Shown here in pieces: positions 23,757 through 35,408 of a stretch of 64,000 nt of DNA (positions are counted from its first letter, which is position 1; each line of letters starts with the position of its first letter). Made by a program: the position numbers and the translations under genes. The stretch spans positions 149,059,266-149,123,265 of the forward strand of contig OY754329.1 of assembly GCA_963573305.1 (NCBI GenBank), given 5' to 3'. The stretch comes from Pyrrhosoma nymphula. Its lineage: Eukaryota; Arthropoda; Insecta; Odonata; Coenagrionidae. The notes under the pieces were generated by a model, which was not told the DNA's origin, made no database searches, and was given only the letters and a program-made list of their open reading frames with translations.

Positions 23757-24735
23757 GCAGGGCCCTATCTACCATCTCTTTATCTCCTCGTACTTCCTAC
23801 CCTTCTTCATCCCGTCCATAAAACTTATTCTCATCCTTCCCCTTCCACGCTTGCCCAACATCCTTCCCTCTCTCCCAGCCTTAAGCAACCCTTTCCCCCC
23901 TCATAACCTCTTCCAACCACCTCCTTTGCCTCCTCCCAATCTCATCCAGAAGATTCCTTTCCTCACCAGCCATACCAAGCACTCCATCCTCCTCCACACC
24001 CACACCTCGAAAGCCTGCAGCCTATTCTCGTCTTCTTTTCTTAGAGTCCACGTTTCTGCCCCATACAACGCTACACTCCATATCAAGCTTTTTACCAACC
24101 TCTTCTTTACATCCTCACCCAAGGTCCCTGTCATCAGCTCCCTCTTATCGCTGAATGCTTCTTTCGCTATCGTAATTTTCCTCCTAATGTCTATACTGCT
24201 TTGCCCATCCATTTTATTCTAGAGTACGGCCCAAGTAATAAAATTGCGCAACTTCCTCTAGTTTGTGCCCTCTTACTTTTATGACCAGTCTCGCTTTCTT
24301 AATCCTAGAAAATTTTATTACTTTTGTTTTCTTGTGATTTATCTTCATTCCGTATTTCCCGCACTGAATTTCTAAAGCATCTACTAAAGTTTGCAATCCC
24401 TTCGATGATCGACTAACCAACACTTGGTCGCCCGCGAATCTTACCGAATTATCATCTGGCCTCCTACTTTGATTCCTATGTCTAGCTCTTCCCTTGCTTC
24501 TCTTACCATCTCCTCGGCATAAATATTAAAACGCAAAGGCAACAACGGGCAGCGCTGTCCTACCCCACGACCAACAACTGCCCACCCTGATTCACCGTCA
24601 GTCACTTTTACCTGTGCCCTATGGTCCACATATACCTTTCGGACTCATCAATGTACTCCTATTTACCCCATTATCTCCATTATTTTTTCCAATTAACTCT
24701 GTCAAACGTCTTTTCAAATCACCAAAGCAAGCAAA
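23757..24735 (-). pseudogene. RTE-like LINE, copy A: reverse transcriptase C-terminal half
   Basis: On the minus strand, from about 24735 down, frames spell FEKTFDRVNWKK, then VGRGVGQRCPL with FNIYAEEMVREA, then RFAGDQVLVSRSSKGLQ (usual catalytic FADD, here FAGD), KYGMKINHKKTKV, AQFYYLG, IAKEAFSDKRELMTG, and SLIWSVALYGAETWTLRKEDE. This is palm and thumb of an endonuclease-reverse-transcriptase LINE. Frameshifts separate the blocks and a catalytic aspartate is lost, so the copy is dead. The 3' end near 23757 (GCAGGGCCC) matches copy B at 26722. Confidence 0.8.
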
Positions 24736-25994
24736 ACATCCTGATTATACTTTGTTTCTTTGTAAAAGTGTTCTCGTTACCACAATCGCATTCCAAAGAA
24801 AAGGTATAACCATAGAAAACTTTTATGGGAAGCTATAGACTTCTATCGCAATTGAAAGAGTAAGAAGAAATGCTAATTTCAAATGTTTAAAGGTGCACGT
24901 AATACAGTGGAATTGCACCAGTTTAAGAAATAAACTTGTATAAAATGATTATGCAACCCGTAAATCCTTGTCACAAAGATCTTGCATCACGGACCAATCG
25001 TCATGTGAAGAAAGACAGCTGAGAAACGTCAAAAGGTCAGCGTTATTATTTTCCGATTTATCATGTAATTACTGGGCTTCCCAGGACGGTAAGAGTTTAA
25101 GGTTCAGGAATCAATCAGATATAACAGAAAAGTAGCTTGGCAGAGTATAAGAAAAAATGTGCCAGCAAATAGAAAGCAACGACAATATTGGCGATGGGCT
25201 GACACTCGGAATAATGGGAATGCCCGGATACAATTCCATTTCTATATCTTGGAATAATCGAATCTATGAGTATTGTTGTCAATGTTTTCCACGACATAGA
25301 ATTTTTACAAATGGCTGTTTTCTACGAAAAATGTTCCTACAATTTTATCAATGCTAATTTCTAACTTGCCATTATTTCTAATTATAAATATGTGTTTCAA
25401 CTGAGTACTCACCAAACACAATGTTGGTAATAACCTCAAAAAATACTGAAACTTCCCGAAATACACACGTAAATATTCGTTCAAAAATTTCGTGACAACT
25501 CCGGACCGTAGAAACAATTTTTAAACAACTGTTTGCAATAGTTTAGCTTCTCACTTGCGGACAATTAAGTTTCGCAAAGGCGCCGAAAATTACAAATAAA
25601 CATTGCTGATTTACCAACCATTTGAGGGTCAAAAGCCACCAAGAAGCGCGAAAACATTTTAGCACACGTAAGTGTCAAGGCTGATTGAGTGGGCTCTCTG
25701 TAGTCTATGTAATTCAAATATTACTGTAGGCAAGACTACTAGATCTGGATATATAGCTAAATTAAAAAAAATATTGTAAGTCAGCCTTCAGCTTCAATAA
25801 TGTTGAAAATCTAGGAACCGCATTAGGTAAATCCCAGGAGTCTTTAAAATTAGCTCATAAGTATCATTCATATTTCTGAATATGACTCACATGTTTATCT
25901 TCTTTTTCATCAGTTTTTTTTATTCTCCGATAGCTCCACTTCATTCAGCTCCCTGATTATTATCTGATTTTCTTTGGGCCAAATCGCCTGAGTT
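24736..25994. other. No recognisable gene
   Basis: AT-rich sequence with short frames only; no shared repeat seen beyond a TGAAGAAAGACAG...GAGAAACGTCA string at about 25.0 kb that I could not classify. Confidence 0.4.
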
Positions 25995-26075
25995 TAAACA
26001 AGGCGATATTCGAACCTGCGACCTTTGGATTAGTAGGAGGGCCCGTAACCCACATAATTCACCCAATGTGCATCG
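25995..26075 (-). repeat. SINE family B, tRNA-derived head
   Basis: The minus strand reads TAATCCAAAGGTCGCAGGTTCGA, nearly the same as the head at 17.4 kb. The A-box side (TGGGTTACGGGCC) is decayed. Two copies with matching sequence support a SINE rather than a tRNA gene. Confidence 0.45.
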
Positions 26076-26721
26076 TTACCAAAATAAAACAAAAACAAAT
26101 TTCATAAATTAAGTCCATACGTCGGGCGTCAATTTGAGGAATTTCTTCATCACATTGGGAGAAAAATTATATCATCATTTACGTTGCGAAATCCGCTTAG
26201 AACTTCTTTATTTCATGACCCAAGTTTGAACAAATCGTGATAATTTTCTGGGCACCTTCACAGTTAGGACTTTGAACGTTACAGAATGAATTTTTCTCCG
26301 TTATAACTCGATTAATATAAGAAATTAGTATTTTCAGGATAGAATGTATAAGACTTATTATAGGCATTCAGTTATAATTCAATCTCATTTAATGTATAGC
26401 CCAATCCATTCATCCATTAGAGAAACCAAAAGTAATGCATGGATGCCAAGAAATAGGGTTTCCGAAAAACTTATATCGAGTTTTTTTTAGCCTTTGTGAT
26501 ATTTTTACCTTGAGTGAATAAAAATTAGAACCTAACCTAGTGTCGGTTGCGACAAACACGTGGTGATTTTCTACACTTTGTTCTTTTTAACCTGACCATT
26601 TCAGAAATTTCACACCATAATGTCACCATGAAGGTACAATAGCAATTAATATTATTACTAGGCGACCTAACTGTTAAGGTGCGTTTGAATGAAAGTAAAA
26701 CTCTCCTTGATTTTTACATGT
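26076..26721. other. No recognisable gene
   Basis: AT-rich DNA with no motif or repeat I can identify. Confidence 0.4.
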
Positions 26722-27288
26722 TCAGGGCCCTTTATACCAACATTTCTATTTTTCATTACAGCATACTTCCAACCCTTCTTCATCCCATCCATAAAACCTA
26801 TTCTCTTTCTTTCCCTTCCCCGCTCACCCAACATCCTCCCTTCAATTACACCCTTAAGTAACCCTTCGTCCCTTATTGCCCCATCCAACCACCTACCTTG
26901 CCTCTTCATCATCTCATCCAGAAGTTTCCTTTCCCCACCCACCATATCAAGTAATTCCTCGTTCGTCTTCCTTTCCGTCCACCGCACCTTCCCCATCTTC
27001 CTTCACACGCACATCTCGAGAGGCTAGCCTATTCTCGCCCTTCTCTCATTCTTCACAAAATTGTATTCTCGTCCTCCTTTTTCAGAGTCCACGTTTCTGC
27101 TCCATACAACGCGACATTCCATATCAAGCTCTTCACCAGCCTCTTCTTCATATCCTTACCCAGAGTCCCCGTCATCAGCTCCCTCTTATTGCTGAACGCT
27201 TCTTTCGCTATCGCAATCCTCCTAATGTCTACACTACTATGCCCATTTTCTTCTAGCGCGCAGCCCAAGTAATTAAATTGCTTTACTT

Positions 27289-28592
27289 CAGGGCTGCCAG
27301 CGAGTAGATTCCAAAATTAAGTGAGAAAAGTGAGAGTCTTCTCCAAGAAAAGTGAGCAAAAAGTGAGATTTACATGGAAAAAGTGAGTAAATAGTGACAA
27401 TATTGAGGAACAGAACTAAAGAATATCATCAATATTTTGAGTTTGGAGCCATTGATGAACGTATTCTACGTACAAACTTCATACTGCAAGTGTAGTCGCG
27501 TGATTTTGTAATTTTTATATCAACACGAAGATGTTTCAATGAGGGGAATGCAGAAATATCGTAGTAAATATTGAAATAAAATATAGCACATAAAGGACAA
27601 GTATTATTTACTGGTAAACAAAGACAGGAATAAAATATTTTCTCGAGTCATCAACAAATAGAATGTAAACTGGTAACATAAAATGAATTTATGTTATAAA
27701 TCAGAATGTAAATAAAGTAATAAAGCACAGAAAAAGACAATACAAATTATGTCATCAAAGAATTTAATTAACAGGCAACATCTCTAAATACTGAGATCAA
27801 ATTCAGCTACGCATAAACAAAGACTGACTCAATTGACAAGGAGCAAAAGATTTCCTTGAGGCAAAATATATAAGATATAAACTGGTAACATAAAAGATAC
27901 ATATGTTGCGAATCAGGACGGAAATAAAGCATAGCTACATAAATTAAGTCATTAAAGAATTCAACTGACGGATAATGTCCATAAATGTTGACATCAATGG
28001 TAGCACATAAAGGAGTTTTCTTTACTAATACACAAATACTGACTCTATTCACGAGAAACAAAATATTTTATCGAGTCATCAATAAATAAAACAAACTGAA
28101 AACATTAAGTGTACGTATGTTATAATCAAGGACTGAAATGAAGCACAGACAAAGACAAGTCACTTAACAATTCAGCTAACAGGTAATGTATCTTAAGCTG
28201 GATCAGGATCATCTGCATCCTCCATAATCCATATCCGAAATCTGTGCATAAACCTACGAGTTTATAAATCGAGCGGCCCTAAGTACAAAATGATGATAAG
28301 ATGCACACATATGCATTATATTGTGTGTTTGAAATAGGCATGCCATCGCATCGCACTGTGAAAACTAACCCCACCGGTAAGGGCCTCTATCTTGCCGTCC
28401 GAAAGCACTTGAGCATGCTTAAAATATCGCTTAGATGAGTCTAACACATTTCTCACATACAGTTTTAACGTGCAGAAAAAAAATGAGTCTCAAAAAGTGA
28501 GAATAGTGAGCGTTTTTCAAATAAAGTGAGGAATAGTGAGGGTTTTGAAAAAAGTGAGAAAAGTGATAATAGTGAGTCCACTGGCAGCCCTG
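27289..28592. mobile_element. Non-autonomous hAT-like element, 1,304 bp
   Basis: Terminal inverted repeats CAGGGCTGCCAG and CTGGCAGCCCTG lie between exact 8-bp direct repeats CTTTACTT (27281-27288 and 28593-28600). CAGGG-type ends with an 8-bp duplication are typical of the hAT superfamily. It encodes no transposase. Both subterminal regions are full of AGTGAG or GTGAG words on the plus strand (about 27318-27400 and 28490-28580), that is, in the same orientation rather than inverted. The interior holds a tandem array (27584-28200). Confidence 0.88.
27584..28200 (+). repeat. Three degenerate tandem repeats of about 212 bp
   Basis: Landmarks recur at near-constant spacing. ACTGGTAACATAAAA-like words start at 27669, 27881 and 28095, and TAGCACATAAAGGA at 27584 and 28000 (two periods). 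Other shared words are TCGAGTCATCAA, GAAATAAAG and AAGAATTTAA. The copies are well diverged. They form most of the interior of the hAT-like element. Confidence 0.7.
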
Positions 28593-28794
28593 CTTTACTT
28601 GCTCCAGTTTGTGCCCTCGTACTCTTATGACCAGCCTCGCTTTCTTCGTCTACAACTTTTTCGGTGTAATTTTAATAACTTAAAGTATTTTTATTGTGGT
28701 GTTAAATCAGCGAATCCGGTTAAGTTGAAATAATAAAGAGGAAAATTGCAAAGCGTTTTCTATAACCGATAATCGTCAATTTCACTGTCTTCAT

Positions 28795-28860
28795 AAGTGT
28801 GCATCCTGGATTTGAACTAGGGAGATGCAGCTCATGCTAGATTGGGGGAGAAGTAGCAAG
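28795..28860 (-). repeat. tRNA-like segment
   Basis: The minus strand has TCCCTAGTTCAAATCCAGG, a B-box-like string, preceded by ATCTAGCATGAGC. Support is limited to this; it may be a decayed SINE head. Confidence 0.3.
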
Positions 28861-30884
28861 GTGTAACGCAGCATGTATATACTCCTTACTTCTTACGAAA
28901 AAAGACAAGATTTTGGAAAAACTTTTTATGGGACACTATAAGCACAATTACTTTTTTCACTTTTTTTTCTTTCTTTTATGGGGAGCTTCTAGGGGGGCAG
29001 CTGCCCCCTCTACCCCTAGCCGGGTACGACCATGACGCCTACCACTGATGCTAGCAACAATTTAAATGAATATATTATAATATTCTTTCTTATTCTTCTA
29101 TTGACAAAGTAACAACACTGGACAACGAAACTGTATTTTATTTTCATTATATAAATCCTACAAAAGAATTGGCAATGTCAATAATTAAACCCTATGATTT
29201 ACAGATCATGGCATTTGTTTATTTCCTAATTGAACGAAAAAAGCCTTACAGATGCCAAAATATAAATTAAAACAAGAGCCCTTAGGAGATGTTTCATGGT
29301 GCTCAATGGTATTTAAACAATTTCGGTCCTTGATAGGAGCTAAAATTGATATTATTTCATCAACTATTTCTCTGTCGAGGAGAAAGAGATTAAACGTTTA
29401 AATTTAGCTATAATCCAAGGAAATTGAACATATTGCAGAAAAAAAGAATAGCTTTTCTTCATAGCATAATCTTAACTCCAAATGAGTCTTAAAAACTATG
29501 ATTCCCGTAACCTACGGTTTCATATATGCACAGGAGGCTGCGTACCACTGCATCCTAGGACTTGAATAATTTCAAGGGCTTTTAAGCATTGAGCTTTTAA
29601 GAAGTAGTATCCAACTCTGCATTTTACGAAAAATATGCAATAATATAACGGCTGGTAAAACTATATCCACACCTTTCATTGAAGCATTAACGTATTAATA
29701 ATATATTTGATAAATGATAAACGACTACAAAATTGCAGCATTGAAGACATGTAGCACGGTTTGAATCTCCTCTCCACGTGAATTACTACTTGGTCACAAT
29801 ACAACGTAACCGCAAATTTATAGGGAACATTTAAAATTATTTTCACTGAACTAAAATATGACAAATATATGCTACGCCGAATTTAACTCCAATGAAAAAT
29901 AAATTTATGTCGTATTAAAAGTTTTATACAGCTAATTAAAGCTCACTAGGTTGAATATGGAGGGAATGAAAGCCAATTAGCATCAACTATTTTACCACAA
30001 ATTTACCAAAAACAGCATGATGAATTAATTAAATTGAAATACACGTTAATGGAGAAAAATGTATCAATGTGAAAAAACCACCATAGTACTGATTTAATAA
30101 TCTTTCTTGCGATTAGGAAATAGTACATGCATTTTGAAAAGTGGTGTTGACCACAAAATAAAATTAAGCGAAAGAAACACACTTGCATTGGATCCTCAGA
30201 ACACACTGGCTTTACTTATCACGGCGAGGAATTTTCATCCAATTTCAACGGAAATAGGCAGTCCCGTATAATAGGGAAAGAGATATAGGCTGGAATTAGA
30301 TAGAAATCAAGTCCGCAATTTCGATTTCCGTGGCCGTTATTTTTGAAAATTGGTCCACCGCAACTGATTTAGGTAGGTACTCATCATATCCGCTCAATCA
30401 ACTGGAAGACGCTTCAATTCCAATTGCATCAAACTCTTCCGTTCCAACTGAGTGAATCTCGCCAGTGAAACTCGACCAATTTTATTCATTACATCTGAAT
30501 GAACACAATCCGATGCAATATTGCTGAACCCTATTTACGAAAATCTCATCATATGAGCTCAAAATGTGAATACAAGAAATAAAATGTCGGACAGAATAAA
30601 AAATGTCAAACATTTACACGACTAAATTGATATCTCTTGAATCTTGACTCCGCCTTCCACGCCCGCCTGGGCTCACGACGGCTGACAGTCAAAAGTACTC
30701 GGGTGAATTGGAAAGATAGAGAACCGCAAATTGCTTTTACAAGGACCAGAGAAAGAGTTGGGCGAGGACATCATTTCGCAAAGACATGAATTGGCCGTGA
30801 TTGGGCAGGAAAGATCATTATATCGGCAGTACGGTAGCTAACTGGCATTAGGCACTTCGCGCGATATAAGTTACTATATTTCAA
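28861..30884. other. No recognisable gene
   Basis: AT-rich DNA. The short GGGCAGCTGCCCCCTCTACCCC patch around 28.99-29.03 kb stands out from the surroundings by composition only. No coding motif is seen. Confidence 0.4.
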
Positions 30885-30907
30885 TATAATAATAATAATA
30901 AATATAA
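30885..30907 (+). repeat. TAA microsatellite at the 5' junction of a Dong-like LINE
   Basis: ATAATAATAATAATAAAT directly abuts the first recognisable base of the Dong-like element. Similar AATAATAATATAT sequence lies after its 3' end at about 32714, so the element sits within one TAA tract. Confidence 0.8.
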
Positions 30908-32713
30908 ATCCCTCCGACCCCCGTTCTTTCGGCTGCGACGAGGCATAGGATACATGTGCGGTGTTCCAGGTGACAGAAAGCATAAGATCACTCATTTGTT
31001 TAATATGGATGACCTGAAGCTTTATGCTTCTAATGCGAAAGACCTTCGCACTGCCCTGGACACCGTACTGGAATACAGTGAGGCTATAGGGGTGGAGTTC
31101 GGATTGGACAAGTGTGCATCCATCCACCTGGCGAGAGGAAGATTTTCGGAGATCAAGGAAGACGTGCAACTTGTTGACGGGAGCGTCATGAGTCACCTCG
31201 AGGACGATGATAGCTATGAATACCTCGGCGTCCCCAAACGCCGAATGCAGGAGGTTGCAGCAGTGAAGGAAAGGCTCACCGCCAAATACAGATAGACTCA
31301 GGAACATCTGGAGTTCTGAGCTCTCAGGCAAGAACAAGGTTCTCGCCACGAACATGTTCGCGGTTCCTACACTGCTGTATACCTTCGGATGCATGAAAGT
31401 GTACGTCAATGAGTTGCAGAACCTCGATAGGGGAACGAGGAAGATGATGATCATCTATAGAAGTCTTCATCCGAAATCATCCGTCGCCAGATTGTATCTC
31501 CCTCGCAATGTAGGTGGAAGAGGACTATTGAATCTGGAGTGTCTCCACAACAGAGTTGTCCTGGCTACGGCATGCCGAGTTTTGAAAAGCAGGGACCCAC
31601 TGCTAAATCTCGTGAGAGAGCACGAGAGTGCGGGAGCAGGGGTGTTTCTCTTCCAGGCGGCAAAGAGCGCAGCGAACGAAACCGGTCTCGACTTCGACCC
31701 GTCATCCGACGGAAGCGACAATGACACGACCATCTCGTCATTGAAGGCAGACGTCCTCAAGCTCGAAATAAAAAAAGCCGAGCAGAAGGCCCTCCTCAAG
31801 GCGCATACCGATAAGCCCATGCATGGATGTTTCTATCGAAACATCGAAGGAGCTGACGTTTGCCTTCCTACGCTCCGCCGCGCCGGTCTGAAGTCTGAGA
31901 CCGAGGGTTTTGTTCTCGCGTGCCAGGATGGTGTCATAAACACACTCGTGTACCGCCGAATTATATTCAAGGCGGAGGTTGCGGACACGAGATGCAGGGC
32001 GTGCCGAGCCCAGCCGGAGACTTTGAGTCACCTTCTCTCCGGCTGTAGTTATTACGCCAAGTCAGCGTATTTAGCTCGGCAAAATGCGGCCCTGCGGGTG
32101 TTATACTTTCACCTTCGACACCATTATGGCATCGATGAAACACCAGTGCTGCCCTATGCCCCTGGAGATATTGAGTCCGTCGTGGAGAACGATAAATACA
32201 CGATCTGGTGGAATTACTCCTTCTCCACCACCAGGCAGTTGGAGGCGACCAAGCCTGATATCGTTCTCCTCGACCACTTAACACGCTCCATGTTCGTGAT
32301 CGAGTTTTCGGCTCCGGCTGAAACTAACATGGATGCGAAGGAGGTGGAAAAACGGACGAAATATCAAGACCTGCTTTTCGAACTTCGACAAATGTACCCC
32401 GGACACTCTGTGAAACTAGTGGTCCTCATCGTAGATGTGCTCGGTGGAGTTAAGGGCTCGCTGCTTAATAACATCAAGTGCATTCCGTCCTGCGTGGCAC
32501 AGGCGGAATCACTAGTTGCACGCATGCAGAAGGCCGTCATCCTGGGGTCACTCCGTCTACTGCGTACGCATGACCCGACAGCAGCGTAGCAACTCATCCG
32601 ATGGGCGTCGGGCGTGGCAACGATTACTGCCCAACCCCTCTCGAGTGTCCGGCCATTATGACGGCAATGAAACCTGATGCTTGCCGGGGACTCGGAGGGT
32701 ATGTTACAACTGT
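30908..32713 (+). mobile_element. 5'-truncated R4/Dong-like LINE inserted in a TAA tract
   Basis: The element keeps the end of the reverse transcriptase, a zinc finger, a restriction-like endonuclease and about 125 bp of 3' untranslated DNA. TAA repeats lie on both sides. Dong of Bombyx is known to insert into TAA repeats, which fits both protein type and site. Truncation removes everything before the polymerase active site. The GC-richer sequence stands out from its AT-rich neighbours and suggests a fairly recent arrival. Confidence 0.8.
30909..32589 (+). pseudogene. R4/Dong-like LINE protein: RT end, CCHC finger, restriction-like endonuclease
   Basis: The first frame has the active site region HLFNMDDLKLYA and ends at a stop at 31293-31295. 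Reading resumes one base later as RLRNIWSSELSGKNKV and continues to 32589, so one extra base near 31293 splits the protein. In the 411-residue second frame (from 31354), about residues 214-231 form a finger CRAC...H...C (C-x2-C-x8-H-x4-C). From about residue 300 a PD-(D/E)xK-type nuclease follows: KPDIVLLD, then FVIEFSAPAE, then EKRTKYQDLLFELR. This architecture marks the R2/R4 group, which cuts specific sites. Apart from truncation and one frameshift it is well preserved. Confidence 0.85.
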
Positions 32714-33420
32714 AACAATAATAATATATTTCATAATAATATATTTATTGCTCCATCAAGTTGTACATAATATATAATAATAATCACAGACTGGAGCTTT
32801 CGGTGATCCCTAAGGCATTTGCCTGTTGGTGGAGTCACCTTCAAAATATTATAGTAATACTAGCACAATTTTTTCATTATAACAAAATGTCTCCAGCTGG
32901 AAAGAGGAATTCTTTGTAACAGAGAAATAATATACATTAGTAAAAAAAACAAAGGAATAGAAATATAATGCACAAAAGTACAAAACAAAGGATATTGATT
33001 GCAAAAAATCTCTAAAATAGATCCCTAATCATATTTCCAATAGTAAATAGCCAGAGTTTCACCTGCTTTAGGAAAGTTTTTATACTAGAACTGACTTTGA
33101 TACTCTGTGGCAAGCTATTGAAAGTTTTTGGCCCCAAGTAAAGATAGCATCGTTTGAAACGGGTTATATTTGGCTTGGGCAAAACATACGAGACACTTGT
33201 CCGCAGATTGTATGAATGAGGCTTATCCAAGACTTTAGGGTTATTTCCGCTACGAAGGTAGAATAGTCTTAGCACCTTGCATATGAAGTACCTTAAAGGG
33301 AGTATCTGCAGTTTTTCGAATATTGGAAAAGAAGGTGAACAATGACCTACTCTGGCTATAGTACGACCTATTTCTTTTAGAGCTGAATATAGAATTATAA
33401 GAAATAAGCACAACCTAGAA
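32714..33420 (-). mobile_element. CR1/Jockey-type LINE 3' end, host of the Dong-like insertion
   Basis: On the minus strand the C-terminal coding part (33413-33012) is followed by an untranslated region containing GGTGACTCCACCAACAGG. It ends in an AATAAATATATTATTATG-like TAA-rich tail at about 32760-32714. That tail is where the Dong-like element entered; its continuation is the TAA tract at 30885-30907. The copy is 5'-truncated near 33420. Confidence 0.65.
33012..33413 (-). pseudogene. LINE polymerase C-terminal fragment
   Basis: The frame ends in a typical LINE C-terminus: FEKLQILPLRYFICKVLRL, RSGNNPK, SYNLRTSVSYVLPKPN, FKRCYLYLGPKTFNSLPQ and a short basic end. It lacks all catalytic motifs, which lie further upstream in complete proteins. 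The first 30 or so residues do not clearly match and may be flanking sequence. Confidence 0.65.
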
Positions 33421-35107
33421 AAATTGAGATATACTCATGCGTTTCCACAATATTTACTTCTCAAATTTCTAAGATTGTCGAGTACCTAATATAAAAAACA
33501 CACACACCTTTAGTATTTGACCCCAGGGCAAGATAAATTTGACGCATTGATATCAGGGAAAAGCACTTGCAGGGTAAATAAAGATTAACACTCTCTGCTC
33601 CCAAGAGCGAGAATTTAAATCTAACAATAATATAGTCCAGAAAATCTATTTGCAATTTTATAGATAAATGGTTCACTACAAGAAGCGATCACCGAGAGAA
33701 GATACCGAGCGGGGAAAACAATTGCGCAAACATGAACCTCAATGTACCGGCTGGCAGGTCTGGAACAGCAAAATTGCAATACATTTAATGCATAACCGCT
33801 ATGTATATAACAATTAATCGCAGAGCATGCAGCCATATAGTAAGCTGGCAATTAGAGGTGCAGACAGGAAAATACATATAATAGGACAGGAGAAAAAAGT
33901 AAGAATAAGAAATCCTTGCGCATAGAACTTCAAAATTTGTCTCAAATAAAAATACTGAATAAGTCAGCACGATGAAAAAATAAAAAATATATATAATAAA
34001 TAACTTTCGAAAAAAGCACTGATAAGAGTAATTCTTATTCATAAACTGATGATATGTCGCATTAATTCAAGTACTTCGATGCTTCAAATGAACTTTTTTA
34101 CAAAAATACACAAAAAAATGAAGTCAAGAAATATATTTTCCAACATTTCTGAAAGGGTTGGATTTGTGGAGCACATTATAGTTTTTTTTCACTGATGTTC
34201 CGCGCAGATAAGATAAAAATGTGTTAATTTTAAATATATTAGCACTGAAGGGAAAATTTTAAAACAACTTACACGGTATTGAAAAATAATGATGAGGATG
34301 ACTATCAAATATGCGAGTGGAAGGAATCGCGATGATCAGAAAGCCTCGGTTCAAAGAGCCGAACACCGAGAGCCGAAATGCGCTTTCTCTCCGCGAATTG
34401 TTTTTTTTTCGCCGAACTCGGTACGAAATGCATTCGTCTTTTCAAGCGTGACTAAACCAGAAAAACGGCTACTGAAAGGGCTTTCCTTCTTATTGCCATC
34501 AAAAGTCATAAGCTGAAAAAATGCTCAAGAATTCATCTCCGCCTTGGTAGGTACCTTAAAATATAGAATTTTGTGAGAATACGAAAATATTCCATGCCAA
34601 TAAAAATGCAATGAACGAAAATGGAAGTTCGTCGAAAAATTAGGATAGTATCCAAAATAAATATGCTTACGGTAAGAATAAAGAATGAAGGCCCAAGATA
34701 TAATTACATATTGAAAGATAAGAATTTCATAATGAAAACTGATCATCAGACAAGCATCCTTCATCGTGGAGAGAGATATGTGATAGGACCAATGAGTGTT
34801 CACAAAGGGATTGGCAGAGCCCTTACAGAAAGGTTTCTCAACAGGATGAAGAAGCATCGTCATGCTGAAGAACTGCACAAAGTAAGGGAATGCTTTTAAT
34901 CAATTCGTATGGTAAATGAGCACCAGTTTGTCTTGTTGGGCAAAGCTGATCATTATGACTTAAAGGGGTGGAAAGGCCCGAAACAACAGGTGAGGCAACC
35001 ATGACTGTATTGTATGAGTCAATTTAAATACTTACGGAAAAACTATCGCGGTGGGATTGGAAAACAGAACCGCAAAGAGCGATAATGAGCCAATTCAGGA
35101 GATGACA
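33421..35107. other. No recognisable gene
   Basis: AT-rich. A 92-codon frame at 34621-34899 is the longest plus-strand one, with no known motif. The CAAAGAGCCGAACACCGAGAGCCG stretch near 34.35 kb shows a small imperfect duplication. Confidence 0.4.
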
Positions 35108-35408
35108 GTCATGGTTATTTAGGGAGGTGACCGACAACTGAGAGGTGGGAAGGTTGGTAAGGTAGGGATTAATTGGAGAATGGAGGAAGGGTGGAGAGAG
35201 ACCCGGTATCAATATCGTCTAGGTAACAAAAGACGCTAAGTAATTAACAGTAAAAGGTCCCATCTACGAAGCACTGCTCTAAAAGTGCTCTCCACAGTGC
35301 ACTCGTGCGGGGATCGGGATTGCAATAAAATCTCCTCCATTTTTGGAATTCGAACCCAGGCCCTCGCGATGGAAGCCAGTACTCTTCATGATACACGCTT
35401 GCATTTAA
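35108..35408 (-). mobile_element. SINE family A, near full length
   Basis: On the minus strand it begins with a tRNA-like head: GAGTACTGGCTTCCATCG, then GGGCCTGGGTTCGAATTCC, a clear B-box. A body follows with CAATCCCGATCCC, ACCGGGTCTCTCTCCACC and CAGTTGTCGGTCACC, and it ends near GGTTATTT at about 35113. The same order occurs on the plus strand at 48.4 kb. RNA polymerase III would be expected to start at the head. Confidence 0.65.

Larger units (their letters stand above)
26722..28648 (-). pseudogene. RTE-like LINE, copy B, split by a hAT-like element
   Basis: The minus strand encodes, in broken frames, KKRLVKSLIWNVALYGAETWTLKKEDE with the preceding IAIAKEAFSNKRELMTG (about 27.05-27.27 kb), then the C-terminal GKVRWTERKTNEELLDMV and QGRWLDGAIRDEGLL (26.7-27.0 kb). 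The part corresponding to copy A's FYYLG/KVRGHKLEE region resumes at 28601-28648, after the insertion at 27289-28592. Removing the insertion and one copy of CTTTACTT joins the two parts at positions that are contiguous in copy A. A short duplicated CTATTCTCG-like piece near 27.03-27.07 kb is specific to this copy. Confidence 0.8.

Noticed and set aside
23755..24222. 155-codon plus-strand Pro/Leu-rich frame
   Set aside because: Antisense to LINE copy A; low-complexity composition follows from the opposite-strand coding.
24995..25040. TGAAGAAAGACAG...GAGAAACGTC as ribozyme-like
   Set aside because: The core lacks the conserved CUGANGA order and no stems are convincing.
26689..27256. Plus-strand Ser/Pro-rich frames
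   Set aside because: Antisense to LINE copy B.
30771..31454. 227-codon minus-strand open frame
   Set aside because: It is antisense to the Dong-like reverse transcriptase, whose GC-richer sequence keeps the other strand open. No domain is visible in it.
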